Below are positions 1 to 6,180 of a DNA stretch of 11,171 nt, in pieces. The translations under genes were made by a program, and so were the position numbers. This DNA is from an uncultured Alphaproteobacteria bacterium (lineage in GTDB: Bacteria > Pseudomonadota > Alphaproteobacteria > Micavibrionales > Micavibrionaceae). The stretch's first letter is position 1. The number at the start of each line of letters is the position of its first letter. The stretch spans positions 1 to 11,171 of the forward strand of contig CAKTCH010000033.1 in the NCBI GenBank assembly GCA_934538895.1, written 5' to 3'. Under the pieces are notes generated by a model, which worked only from the letters and a program-made list of their open reading frames with translations, was not told the DNA's origin and did not search any database.

Positions 1-1
1 G

Positions 2-532
2 GCCCTGAACGCGCATCTGCGCCCGCAGCCTGTCGCGATCTTGCGGGCCGAACCCGTGGACCCGGCATTTCATGCGCGTTTCTCCGCCGTCAACAAGCTT
101 TATACCTACCGCCTCGTCAGCCGCGCGGCGCCTGTAACGATCGACAGGGGATTCGCCTGGCAGACGTGGCGCGCGTTCGATGTCGATGCCATGCGCGCCG
201 GGGCAAGGCATCTGCTGGGACAGCATGATTTCACGACCTTTCGCGACAGCGAATGCCAGGCGAAATCGCCCGTCAAAACGCTGGACCGTCTCGATATCGA
301 ATCTTGCGCCTATGACGGTCATGGCGGCACGGAAATCCGCTTCCATGTCGAGGGGCGCTCTTTCCTGCATCATCAGGTGCGTAATATGGTCGGCACGCTG
401 GCATTGGCGGGCGAGGGAAAATGGCAGCCGGACGATATAAAAACCGCACTGGAAAAACGCGACCGCACCAAGGGCGGGCCTACGGCCCCGGCTGACGGCC
501 TCTACCTGATGCGCGTCGATTACGCGAAATAA
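2..532 (+). CDS. truA: tRNA pseudouridine(38-40) synthase TruA, 5'-truncated by the window edge
   Basis: TruA isomerises uridines 38-40 of the tRNA anticodon stem-loop to pseudouridine in the cytoplasm. The open frame runs from base 2 without a stop and reads ALNAHLRPQPVAILRAEPVD at once, which is internal TruA sequence, so the gene starts upstream of the window. An in-frame TTG at 41 is not the real start. Visible family signatures are FHARFSAVNKLYTYR, LLGQHDFTTFR and, near the C terminus, GRSFLHHQVRNMVGTL, the conserved RNA-binding and active-site strand of the C-terminal half. The catalytic aspartate (in the GRTDAGVHA-type motif of the family) would lie off-window to the left. The last 13 bases overlap the 3' end of dapE tail to tail. 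In many alphaproteobacteria truA is preceded by def and fmt; that cannot be checked here. The family call is secure; only the 5' boundary is unknown. Confidence 0.96.
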   Translation, partial: ALNAHLRPQPVAILRAEPVDPAFHARFSAVNKLYTYRLVSRAAPVTIDRGFAWQTWRAFDVDAMRAGARHLLGQHDFTTFRDSECQAKSPVKTLDRLDIESCAYDGHGGTEIRFHVEGRSFLHHQVRNMVGTLALAGEGKWQPDDIKTALEKRDRTKGGPTAPADGLYLMRVDYAK

Positions 533-1650
533 TTTTCCAGTATCCTGCGGTAAATCAGGGTCAGCGTATGCAGGTCCTCGATCTCGACATGCTCATCCGC
601 CTTATGGATCGTTTTATTAATCAGGCCGCATTCCACCACCGGGCCGTACAGGGCGGCAAAGCGCGCGTCTGACGTGCCGCCGCCGGTGGAAAGCCGGGGT
701 GTGCGGCCCGTCACTTCGGAAACCGCCTTGCTCACAAGATCGGTCAGCACGCCGACTTTGGTTACAAACGCTTCGGCGTTGGAGAAAGTGTTCAGATCGT
801 AAGCGATTCCCGTTCCATCCAGTAAGGCTTGCAGTTTCTGCGTCAGGGTCGCGGCGGTCCATGTATCGTTGAAACGGATATTGAAATGGGCTGCGCCGCT
901 GGCGGGAATGATATTGGCGGCGCTGTTGCCGACGTCGATCGATGTGATTTCAAGATTCGTGCGTGCAAAATGCGCCGTACCCATATCGAATATATGGGTA
1001 CTCAGGATTTCAAGAAGCTTTATGAGTTTCGGCAGGGGATTATCAGCGCGGTCCGGGTAGGCCACATGCCCCTGTATGCCGCGCACGCGCAGCGTCCCGT
1101 TCAGCGAACCGCGGCGCCCGATCTTGATTTCATCGCCCAGGGCATCGGGATTGCTTGGCTCGCCCACGAGGTAGAAATCGGCAAGCCGGTTATTGTCTTT
1201 CATCCATGCCAGAACCTTGGCCGTGCCGTCGATGGCGTCCGCTTCCTCGTCCCCTGTAATCAAGAAGCTGATCGCGCCTTTGAAATCCGGTTTGTTATTC
1301 AGGAATTGCGATACGGCGGCGACGAAGGCGGCGATATTGGCCTTCATATCGGCGGTGCCCCGCCCGATGATTTTGCCGTCGCGAACGGTTGCCGCGAAAG
1401 GATCGCACGACCACAGCCCGGCATCACCCGGCGGCACGACGTCGGTGTGCCCGCAGAAGCAAATATGCGGCCCCGCCGTTCCTTTATGCGCCAGCAGATT
1501 TTTGATGTTGCCGAACGGCAGGTCGCGGCAATCGAACCCGAGGATTGAAAGCGCGTCGCGCAGCACACCCTGCGCCCCCGCATCTGCCGGGGTTACGCTC
1601 GGGCAACGCACAAGAGCCTGCGTCAGGGCTACGGGGTCGATCAATGTCAT
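520..1650 (-). CDS. dapE: succinyl-diaminopimelate desuccinylase DapE
   Basis: DapE is a dinuclear zinc M20-family hydrolase. It cleaves N-succinyl-LL-2,6-diaminopimelate to LL-diaminopimelate and succinate, in the lysine and peptidoglycan-precursor pathway. The 376-residue product has the family's usual length and all expected landmarks: metal ligand H68 with D70 in CGHTDVVPPGD, bridging D101 in GRGTADMK, general base E135 with ligand E136 in TGDEEADAIDGT, E164 in LVGEPSN, and the last ligand H349 in INKTIHKADEHV. GRRGSLNG and the STGGGTSDAR loop are also typical. The ATG at 1650 follows the preceding minus-strand gene by 41 bases and lacks an evident Shine-Dalgarno, so translation may depend on the upstream gene. 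The 3' end overlaps truA by 13 bases, convergently. It lies downstream of dapD on the same strand, two steps apart in the same pathway. Confidence 0.97.
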   Translation of the reverse strand: MTLIDPVALTQALVRCPSVTPADAGAQGVLRDALSILGFDCRDLPFGNIKNLLAHKGTAGPHICFCGHTDVVPPGDAGLWSCDPFAATVRDGKIIGRGTADMKANIAAFVAAVSQFLNNKPDFKGAISFLITGDEEADAIDGTAKVLAWMKDNNRLADFYLVGEPSNPDALGDEIKIGRRGSLNGTLRVRGIQGHVAYPDRADNPLPKLIKLLEILSTHIFDMGTAHFARTNLEITSIDVGNSAANIIPASGAAHFNIRFNDTWTAATLTQKLQALLDGTGIAYDLNTFSNAEAFVTKVGVLTDLVSKAVSEVTGRTPRLSTGGGTSDARFAALYGPVVECGLINKTIHKADEHVEIEDLHTLTLIYRRILENYFA

Positions 1651-1691
1651 GAAGGCGAGAGTAACAGAGTGCGGGCAATACGCAAACGGGA

Positions 1692-2612
1692 TCAGATCGG
1701 CGGGGCCGGCTTCCAGAGGGGCGCCATTCCCCTGAGCTTGCTTTCGGCGCGCGCTTCGGTGATCTTCAACGGGTCCAGGCCCTCGGGCAGCTGCGCGATA
1801 CGGCGCAGGCGCGGCATACTGCCGTTTTTGAACGCGATGGGGTTGCCGCTGGAAACCTTGTTCAGGAACAGCACGTTGTAATAAATCTGCGTCGAAACGA
1901 TGCGCTTCATGATATCGAATACCGGCGTGAAATCCGGGAAAAGGGACTGTGCTTTCTCCAGCGTATCGCGCAATTCCATGGTTTCGACGATGTAATCGCG
2001 ATGCCTGTCCGTTTTCTTGACGCCGATCAGCGTGGCCATATTATGGATACGATCCTGGAACTTGGCGATTACCGTCGTCGGGTGCTCCAGCACTTTATTG
2101 AAATAATCCCGGTTATTCGGGTATTTGTAAACGCCGCCGCGCGATTTGGTCATGTTTTCGATAAGTATGGCAAGCAGATCGGTGCGGTCGGAAAGGGGCG
2201 CGTTATGCAGGTGCAGCTTGTCCTTGAGGTCTGCCTCGGTAACATCGAATTCTTCGGGCAGATCGTGCATGAAGTTCAGGCACGGCAGCATCTCGGCGTC
2301 GGGGAGATCGTAACCCGCCTCAATCAGGGAGATCGAGTAAAGCGCCTGGCTTAGATCATGAATAATGGAGGGCGTCACGCCATCCTGACGCATCAGCATT
2401 TTACCGCCCGGCGGACATTTTTTCTCGCACAGGAGGTCGAGACAGGCAAGCCCCATCCGGTAATCGCGTTCCCTCATCCACGAGGTGGCGAAAGCGATCA
2501 GCGCAGGCGCCGCCTCCGCGGCGTCCCGTTCGCTCTTGATATAAGCCAGATCCGTCAGCCGGTGCCGTGCTTCCTTCAGGGTGGCGGTAGAATATGAATC
2601 TTTCAGCCGCAT
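1692..2612 (-). CDS. stand-alone RelA/SpoT-type HD-domain protein, putative (p)ppGpp hydrolase-like
   Basis: I know no gene name for this 306-residue protein. Its middle part aligns by eye with the hydrolase domain of RelA/SpoT/Rel proteins: R75 and H85 in MRQDGVTPSIIH (family R-K-x-G-x-P-Y-I-x-H), H116-D117 with E120-E121 in FMHDLPEEF (family LLHDxxED), a lysine-containing helix ending IENMTKS, and D187 to N191 in KFQDRIHNMATL (family KLADRxHNMRTL). All four expected metal ligands (H85, H116, D117, D187) are therefore present, and the ED pair is EE. No synthetase, TGS, zinc-finger or ACT domain follows. About 70 residues precede the domain and about 90 unassigned residues follow it. The ATG at 2612 is the most upstream possible start, because an in-frame stop lies three codons before it; no clear ribosome site is visible. 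It lies between dapD (91 bases upstream) and dapE (41 bases downstream). Alarmone hydrolysis is inference; another phosphohydrolase activity, or none, is possible. Confidence 0.75.
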   Translation of the reverse strand: MRLKDSYSTATLKEARHRLTDLAYIKSERDAAEAAPALIAFATSWMRERDYRMGLACLDLLCEKKCPPGGKMLMRQDGVTPSIIHDLSQALYSISLIEAGYDLPDAEMLPCLNFMHDLPEEFDVTEADLKDKLHLHNAPLSDRTDLLAILIENMTKSRGGVYKYPNNRDYFNKVLEHPTTVIAKFQDRIHNMATLIGVKKTDRHRDYIVETMELRDTLEKAQSLFPDFTPVFDIMKRIVSTQIYYNVLFLNKVSSGNPIAFKNGSMPRLRRIAQLPEGLDPLKITEARAESKLRGMAPLWKPAPPI

Positions 2613-2703
2613 AAGTTTTCAAATCCAAAAGCTTTACATAAAATAGTGTATATGTGTATCACGATCCTTCCGTGCAGGGCAAATAATAATTCCCCTATTA
2701 ACT
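2613..2703 (-). promoter_or_regulatory. AT-rich dapD to HD-gene spacer, possible internal promoter
   Basis: This 91-base gap between the dapD stop and the HD-gene start is much richer in A and T than the flanking coding DNA, which suits a promoter reading minus into the HD gene and dapE. A TTGCCC and several TA-rich hexamers are present, but no pair with good spacing stands out. I see no convincing terminator for dapD, so read-through from dapD is equally possible. Confidence 0.3.
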
Positions 2704-3567
2704 TCAATACCTTAACAGCTCATTCACCGCGGTTTTCTCCCTTGTCCGGGCATCCGCCCGCTTGACGATCACGGCACAGGCCAGCGCCGGCGTGGGCTTT
2801 CCGTCCGCGCGCGGCGTACCCGGCAGCGTACCCGGTACGACCACGGCGTAGGGCGGCACATGCCCGTAAGTAATCTCTCCGGTTTCGCGGTCTACGATTT
2901 TTGTCGAAGCGCCGATAAAGACCCCCATCGAAATCACGGCACCCGTGCCGACCCGTACCCCTTCCGCGATTTCACTGCGCGCGCCGATAAAGACGTTGTC
3001 CTCGATAATAACGGGCGCCGCCTGCAATGGTTCCAGCACGCCGCCGATCCCCGTGCCGCCCGATATATGGCAGCGCTTCCCGATCTGCGCGCAGGACCCG
3101 ATCGTCGCCCATGTATCGACCATCGTGCCCGCGCCCACATAAGCGCCGATATTCACGAAGGACGGCATCAGCACGACGTCTTTGTCGATAAAAGACCCGT
3201 AACGCACGTAACAGCCGGGTACGGCGCGAAATCCGGCATCGTTGAAGACGCCGCCCGCCCAGCCGCCGAATTTCGGCGGCACCTTATCCCACCATATCGT
3301 ATCGCCGGGCGCGCCTTTGATCTCTTCGTTGCGGTTCAGGCGAAACGACAGCAGGATCGCTTTCTTCACCCATTCATGGGTTTGCCATTGCCCCTCATGA
3401 CGCGGTTCGGCTACGCGCAGCCTGCCTTGATCCAGAAGCCGCAGCGCATATGTCACCGCGTCGCGCACGCGGCCCGTGGTCGATATGCCGACCTGGCTGC
3501 GTTCTTCCCATGCCTGATTGATGATGGCTTCCATATCCGCGACGGACAAAGTATCGGAAAGTGTCAT
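2704..3567 (-). CDS. dapD: 2,3,4,5-tetrahydropyridine-2,6-dicarboxylate N-succinyltransferase DapD
   Basis: DapD transfers succinyl from succinyl-CoA to tetrahydrodipicolinate, opening the succinylase branch of lysine/meso-diaminopimelate synthesis. The 287-residue product is close to the usual length of about 275. An N-terminal helical domain (about residues 1-100) is followed by a left-handed beta-helix of hexapeptide repeats (about 110-250). The beta-helix carries the highly conserved VLMPSFVNIGAYVGAGTMVD, GSCAQIGK, GIGGVLEPLQA, EDNVFIGARSE, VISMGVFIGAST and DRETGEITYGHVPP blocks. It ends CAVIVKRADARTREKTAVNE with the family's NELLR tail. The ATG at 3567 is preceded by AGGA (plus 3575-3578) with a 7-base spacer, which supports this start. 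It is the first gene of a minus-strand block with the HD protein and dapE. A TTTACA/TATTAG promoter candidate lies 75-104 bases upstream, inside a shared divergent control region. Confidence 0.97.
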   Translation of the reverse strand: MTLSDTLSVADMEAIINQAWEERSQVGISTTGRVRDAVTYALRLLDQGRLRVAEPRHEGQWQTHEWVKKAILLSFRLNRNEEIKGAPGDTIWWDKVPPKFGGWAGGVFNDAGFRAVPGCYVRYGSFIDKDVVLMPSFVNIGAYVGAGTMVDTWATIGSCAQIGKRCHISGGTGIGGVLEPLQAAPVIIEDNVFIGARSEIAEGVRVGTGAVISMGVFIGASTKIVDRETGEITYGHVPPYAVVVPGTLPGTPRADGKPTPALACAVIVKRADARTREKTAVNELLRY

Positions 3568-3620
3568 TAGATATTCCTATCGTCTCAAAAGAAGAACATG
3601 AAAATAGGCGTAAACGCCGC

Positions 3621-3641
3621 AATCCGGCGAAGCGCCGGATT
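3621..3641. repeat. perfect 9-bp inverted repeat with 3-base loop
   Basis: AATCCGGCG at 3621-3629 is the exact reverse complement of CGCCGGATT at 3633-3641, separated by AAG. It lies in the dapD/DUF3108 intergenic region, next to the candidate dapD -10 box at 3642-3647. No T-run follows on either strand, so it is not a classical intrinsic terminator. It could be an operator, a leader hairpin if dapD transcription starts further upstream, or a REP-like unit. I see no second copy in the window. Confidence 0.6.
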
Positions 3642-3671
3642 CTAATATCCTGTTCTTCAGGCCTATGTAAA
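3642..3671 (-). promoter_or_regulatory. dapD: candidate dapD promoter, TTTACA-N18-TATTAG
   Basis: On the minus strand, TTTACA (plus 3666-3671) matches the sigma-70 -35 box at five of six positions. It is followed after 18 bases by TATTAG (plus 3642-3647), a four-of-six -10 box. Transcription would begin near 3635 and give a dapD leader of about 65-70 bases. The -35 lies in the left arm of the palindrome at 3665-3697, so a protein bound there would occlude it. The call rests on pattern only. Confidence 0.45.
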
Positions 3672-3697
3672 AATGATCGTTATCTATCATTTTACAT
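3665..3697. promoter_or_regulatory. operator-like palindrome in a divergent promoter region
   Basis: ATGTAAAAATGAT (3665-3677) and ATCATTTTACAT (3686-3697) are reverse complements except for one extra A in the left arm, around an 8-base centre. Both outer edges contain TTTACA, one per strand: minus 3666-3671 toward dapD, plus 3691-3696 toward the DUF3108 gene. On the plus side TATAAG at 3717-3722 lies 20 bases away, longer than ideal. The symmetry suggests a dimeric regulator or a small RNA hairpin. The A/T-rich ATGAT/ATCAT half-sites vaguely resemble Fur-type sites, but not enough to assign one. Confidence 0.5.
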
Positions 3698-3751
3698 TCC
3701 GTATGCGCTGATGCAATATAAGAGGAAGATACGCTTCTGTTGGGGAAAATC

Positions 3752-4633
3752 ATGAAGAACAAGTTTTTTGTCATATCGATGACTCTGGGTATGATGCTGG
3801 CGCTGCCCGCGCACGCGAACAAGGCGCAGCCTGCCGTGGCGGCGGCGACGCCTGAATCGGCGGCCACACAGACCATGTATTACGATGTGTATGCCGGGGG
3901 CATCCACGCCGTAAAAGCCAAACTGGATGTATCTTATGAAAACGATAGGCGTTATAACCTCAGGCTCGGCGCGCAGACGATCGGCTTTCTCGAACGTCTG
4001 GTCCCGTGGCGGGGCACATTCGAAACGATAGGCTGGCTGGACACGCCGGAGGATCATCCGGAAGTGCACCGTTCGGTGGCGACCTGGCGCGGCGACGAAG
4101 ACCTGACCGAGTACCGGTACAATCAGGACGGCAGTTTCAAAAGCCTGCGCATCATCGAAGCCAGCAAGGATAAAAGCCCGGAAAATATCGATCCCGAACT
4201 GGTCAGGGACACGACCGACGTCCTGACCGCGACGCTGGAAGTCATGAAACATATCCAGAATGACGGCAAATGCGAAGGCACCTCGAAAATCTTCGACGGC
4301 AAGCGCGCGTTCCAGCTGGCCTTCAAGCACGACATGGACGAAGTGCTGATCCCGACCGATTACAACGTTTATGACGGCCCGACCTCACGCTGCCAGGTTG
4401 AGGTGGTTCCGGCGGGCGGTGAATGGCACGTCAAGCCGCGCGGCTGGATGTCGATTCAAGAACAGGGCCGCCAGAAAGGCAGCCTGCCCACCGTATGGTT
4501 CGCCCGCGTCAGCGACGACATGCCAGCGGTCCCGGTGAAAATCCGCGTCAAAACCGAATATGGCACGCTCTTCATGCACCTGACCGAATACACCAACGGC
4601 CACAAAGTGATCAAGGCCGCCGCGCGTAATTGA
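3752..4633 (+). CDS. secreted DUF3108-domain protein
   Basis: This is an exported protein of unknown function, 293 residues from the ATG at 3752. That start is preferred over an in-frame TTG at 3740 because GGGGA lies 5 bases before the ATG and the protein then opens with a textbook signal peptide: K2 and K4, a hydrophobic core FFVISMTLGMMLALP, and probable cleavage after AHA at residue 22. The mature part matches the DUF3108 pattern: an opening YYDVYAGGIHAVKAKLDVSY, a YNLRLGAQTIGFLERL strand, EYRYNQDGSFKSL, then DVLTATLEVMKHI, C174 and the IFDGKRAFQLAF block. C214 could pair with C174 by a disulfide in the periplasm. The family is usually described as periplasmic or envelope-associated in Proteobacteria without a defined activity. 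It is transcribed away from dapD and followed by a hairpin terminator before glmU. Confidence 0.85.
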   Translation: MKNKFFVISMTLGMMLALPAHANKAQPAVAAATPESAATQTMYYDVYAGGIHAVKAKLDVSYENDRRYNLRLGAQTIGFLERLVPWRGTFETIGWLDTPEDHPEVHRSVATWRGDEDLTEYRYNQDGSFKSLRIIEASKDKSPENIDPELVRDTTDVLTATLEVMKHIQNDGKCEGTSKIFDGKRAFQLAFKHDMDEVLIPTDYNVYDGPTSRCQVEVVPAGGEWHVKPRGWMSIQEQGRQKGSLPTVWFARVSDDMPAVPVKIRVKTEYGTLFMHLTEYTNGHKVIKAAARN

Positions 4634-4659
4634 TCGCCTGAAATACGCTGAAATACTAT
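4630..4659 (+). promoter_or_regulatory. glmU: candidate glmU promoter, TTGATC-N18-TACTAT
   Basis: TTGATC (4630-4635) overlaps the stop codon of the DUF3108 gene and is followed after 18 bases by TACTAT (4654-4659). Each box matches consensus at four of six positions. Between the hairpin at 4674-4702 and the glmU ATG there is no room for a promoter, so a glmU promoter would have to lie here or further upstream. A tandem TGAAATAC, repeated at a 10-base interval, fills the spacer. Confidence 0.3.
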
Positions 4660-4673
4660 GTTATTTGATTTGG

Positions 4674-4709
4674 CCCCTCCTTTATTCCAGATAAAAGAGG
4701 GGTCTGTTA
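4674..4709 (+). terminator. intrinsic-terminator-like hairpin between the DUF3108 gene and glmU
   Basis: CCCCTCCTTTAT (4674-4685) and ATAAAAGAGGGG (4691-4702) form a 12-base stem with one C/A mismatch and a 5-base loop, followed by a T-rich but broken tract (TCTGTTATT). It lies 40 bases after the DUF3108 stop and only 20 bases before the glmU start. It probably ends DUF3108 transcription, but a glmU transcript started upstream of it would carry it as a leader hairpin, so it could also attenuate glmU. Confidence 0.6.
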
Positions 4710-4722
4710 TTCAGGATTTATC

Positions 4723-6057
4723 ATGAAAACGAAAAAGGCGAAACCGGAACTGGCCGTCATCATCCTCGCGGCGGGCCGCGGCAAGCGGATGAAATCCACT
4801 CTGCCCAAGGTCCTGCATCCGCTGGCGGGGCGTGCGCTGGTGCACTGGCTGCTGGCGACGGTGCAAAAACTGAAACCCGTCCGCATTATCGTCGTCACCG
4901 CTCCCGATATGGACGATGTGCGCGAGGCCGTCGCGCCCCATATCTGCGTCGTCCAGAAAAAAGCGCTGGGCACGGGCGATGCGGTTAAGGCGGCGCTGCC
5001 CGCGCTGAAAGGCTTCAAGGGCGATGTGCTGATCCTCCTCGGCGACATGCCGCTGATCACGCTGCCCACGCTCAAAAATCTGGTCAAGGCGCGTCATCAC
5101 GATCAGGAAACGGGGCTGGCCGTACTGGGCGCTTATTATAATCCAACGCCTGATTTTGGCCGCCTTGTCGAAAACGCCGATGGCACGCTCGCAAAGATCG
5201 TCGAGCATAAGGATGCCACCGTCGAGCAGCGCAAGATCAATCTCTGCAATACCGGCGCGTTCTGCGTCGACGGGGCGCATCTTGCCGGATGGCTGGGCAA
5301 GCTTACGAACGCGAATGCGCAAAAAGAATTCTATATCACCGACCTTCCCGCCATCGCGGGCAGGGCCGGTTACAAAACCCAGATCGCCGTGACCGAGGAT
5401 CTCGACGAAGTGCAGGGCGTCAATTCCCGCGTCGATCTCGCCATGATGGAATATATCGTGCAATCCGCCATGCGTCTGAACGCGCTGGAAGCGGGCGTCA
5501 CCATGCCCGACCCGGCCTCCGTCTATTTCAGCTACGATACCGAAGTGGGGCAGGACGTCGTGATAGAACCCAACGTCTTCATCGGCCCCGGCGTCATCAT
5601 CGAGGATAACGTCACCATCCGCGCCTTCTCCCATCTCGAAGGCGCCCGCCTGAAACCCGGTGCCACTATCGGGCCCTTTGCGCGTCTGCGCCCCGGCGCG
5701 GAACTGGGCGAGAACGTCCATATCGGCAACTTCGTCGAAGTGAAAAACGCCAGGCTCGGCAAAGGCGTCAAAGCCGGGCACCTGGCTTACATCGGCGACG
5801 CCGTTCTGGGCGAAGGTGTGAATTACAGCTGCGGCGCCATCACCGCCAATTACGACGGCGTCAACAAGCACAAAACCGTTATCGGCAAAAACGTCATGGT
5901 CGGCAGCAACGTCAACCTGATCGCCCCCGTCACCATCGGCGACGGCGCCTATCTTGCTGCCGGCAGCACCATCACCGAAGACGTCCCCAAAGACAAACTC
6001 GCCATCGCCCGCGCGCGCCAGTCAAACCTGCGCAAGCCTGTGATAAAAAAGAAATAA
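4723..6057 (+). CDS. glmU: bifunctional GlmU: glucosamine-1-phosphate acetyltransferase / GlcNAc-1-phosphate uridylyltransferase
   Basis: GlmU makes UDP-N-acetylglucosamine in two steps, acetylating glucosamine-1-phosphate with acetyl-CoA and then coupling it to UTP, for peptidoglycan and lipopolysaccharide. The 444-residue product is near the usual length of about 456. The N-terminal uridylyltransferase domain (1-about 235) shows LAAGRGKRMKSTLPKVLH with nucleotide-binding R22 and K29, ALGTGDAV, metal-binding D108 in LLGDMPL, IVEHKDA, CNTGAFC and EVQGVNSR. The C-terminal left-handed beta-helix (about 255-435) has ARLRPGAEL, VKNARLGKG, catalytic H353 in KAGHLAYIGDA and NYSCGAITANYDGVNK. The ATG at 4723 has AGGA at 4713-4716 with a good spacer, and the sequence opens with a lysine-rich stretch before strand 1. 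glmS follows on the same strand after 123 bases. Confidence 0.98.
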   Translation: MKTKKAKPELAVIILAAGRGKRMKSTLPKVLHPLAGRALVHWLLATVQKLKPVRIIVVTAPDMDDVREAVAPHICVVQKKALGTGDAVKAALPALKGFKGDVLILLGDMPLITLPTLKNLVKARHHDQETGLAVLGAYYNPTPDFGRLVENADGTLAKIVEHKDATVEQRKINLCNTGAFCVDGAHLAGWLGKLTNANAQKEFYITDLPAIAGRAGYKTQIAVTEDLDEVQGVNSRVDLAMMEYIVQSAMRLNALEAGVTMPDPASVYFSYDTEVGQDVVIEPNVFIGPGVIIEDNVTIRAFSHLEGARLKPGATIGPFARLRPGAELGENVHIGNFVEVKNARLGKGVKAGHLAYIGDAVLGEGVNYSCGAITANYDGVNKHKTVIGKNVMVGSNVNLIAPVTIGDGAYLAAGSTITEDVPKDKLAIARARQSNLRKPVIKKK

Positions 6058-6180
6058 ACACGACGAGCAAGAATGAACTTTAACTCCCGAATGTTGAAAG
6101 ATGGCATTAGAAGAATCGTGATTTAATCTCAATATCGTCGTGCCCGTCGTGGCCGTTGTGTTAAATAAAGGAATGTTTGT
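6058..6180 (+). promoter_or_regulatory. glmU-glmS spacer with a three-unit 9-base repeat and a complementary octamer
   Basis: The 123-base spacer holds three tandem 9-base units at 6136-6162 (CGTCGTGCC, CGTCGTGGC, CGTTGTGTT). The octamer CACGACGA at 6059-6066 is exactly complementary to TCGTCGTG at 6135-6142 and could also pair with the second unit. A smaller hairpin, CTTTAAC/GTTGAAAG, lies between. AAGGA at 6168-6172, 8 bases before the ATG, is a good glmS ribosome site. I recognise no glmS ribozyme core and no well-spaced promoter. Confidence 0.4.

Noticed and set aside
829..1548. Plus-strand open frame of 239 codons within dapE
   Set aside because: Antisense to dapE, which has all its zinc ligands in the opposite frame.
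3665..3697. Fur box
   Set aside because: Only the ATGAT/ATCAT half-sites recall the Fur consensus; arm length and centre spacing do not fit well enough.
3740..3751. TTG at 3740 as the start of the DUF3108 gene
   Set aside because: The ATG at 3752 has GGGGA at proper spacing and gives a standard signal peptide; the TTG overlaps that ribosome site.
4711..5871. Long minus-strand open frame (386 codons) opposite glmU
   Set aside because: It lies wholly within glmU, has no recognisable motif and is rich in H, D and G as expected for an antisense frame of GC-rich DNA. GlmU motifs on the plus strand are unambiguous.
6058..6180. glmS ribozyme upstream of glmS
   Set aside because: The spacer is only 123 bases and I do not find the conserved ribozyme core; the class is also not expected in Alphaproteobacteria.
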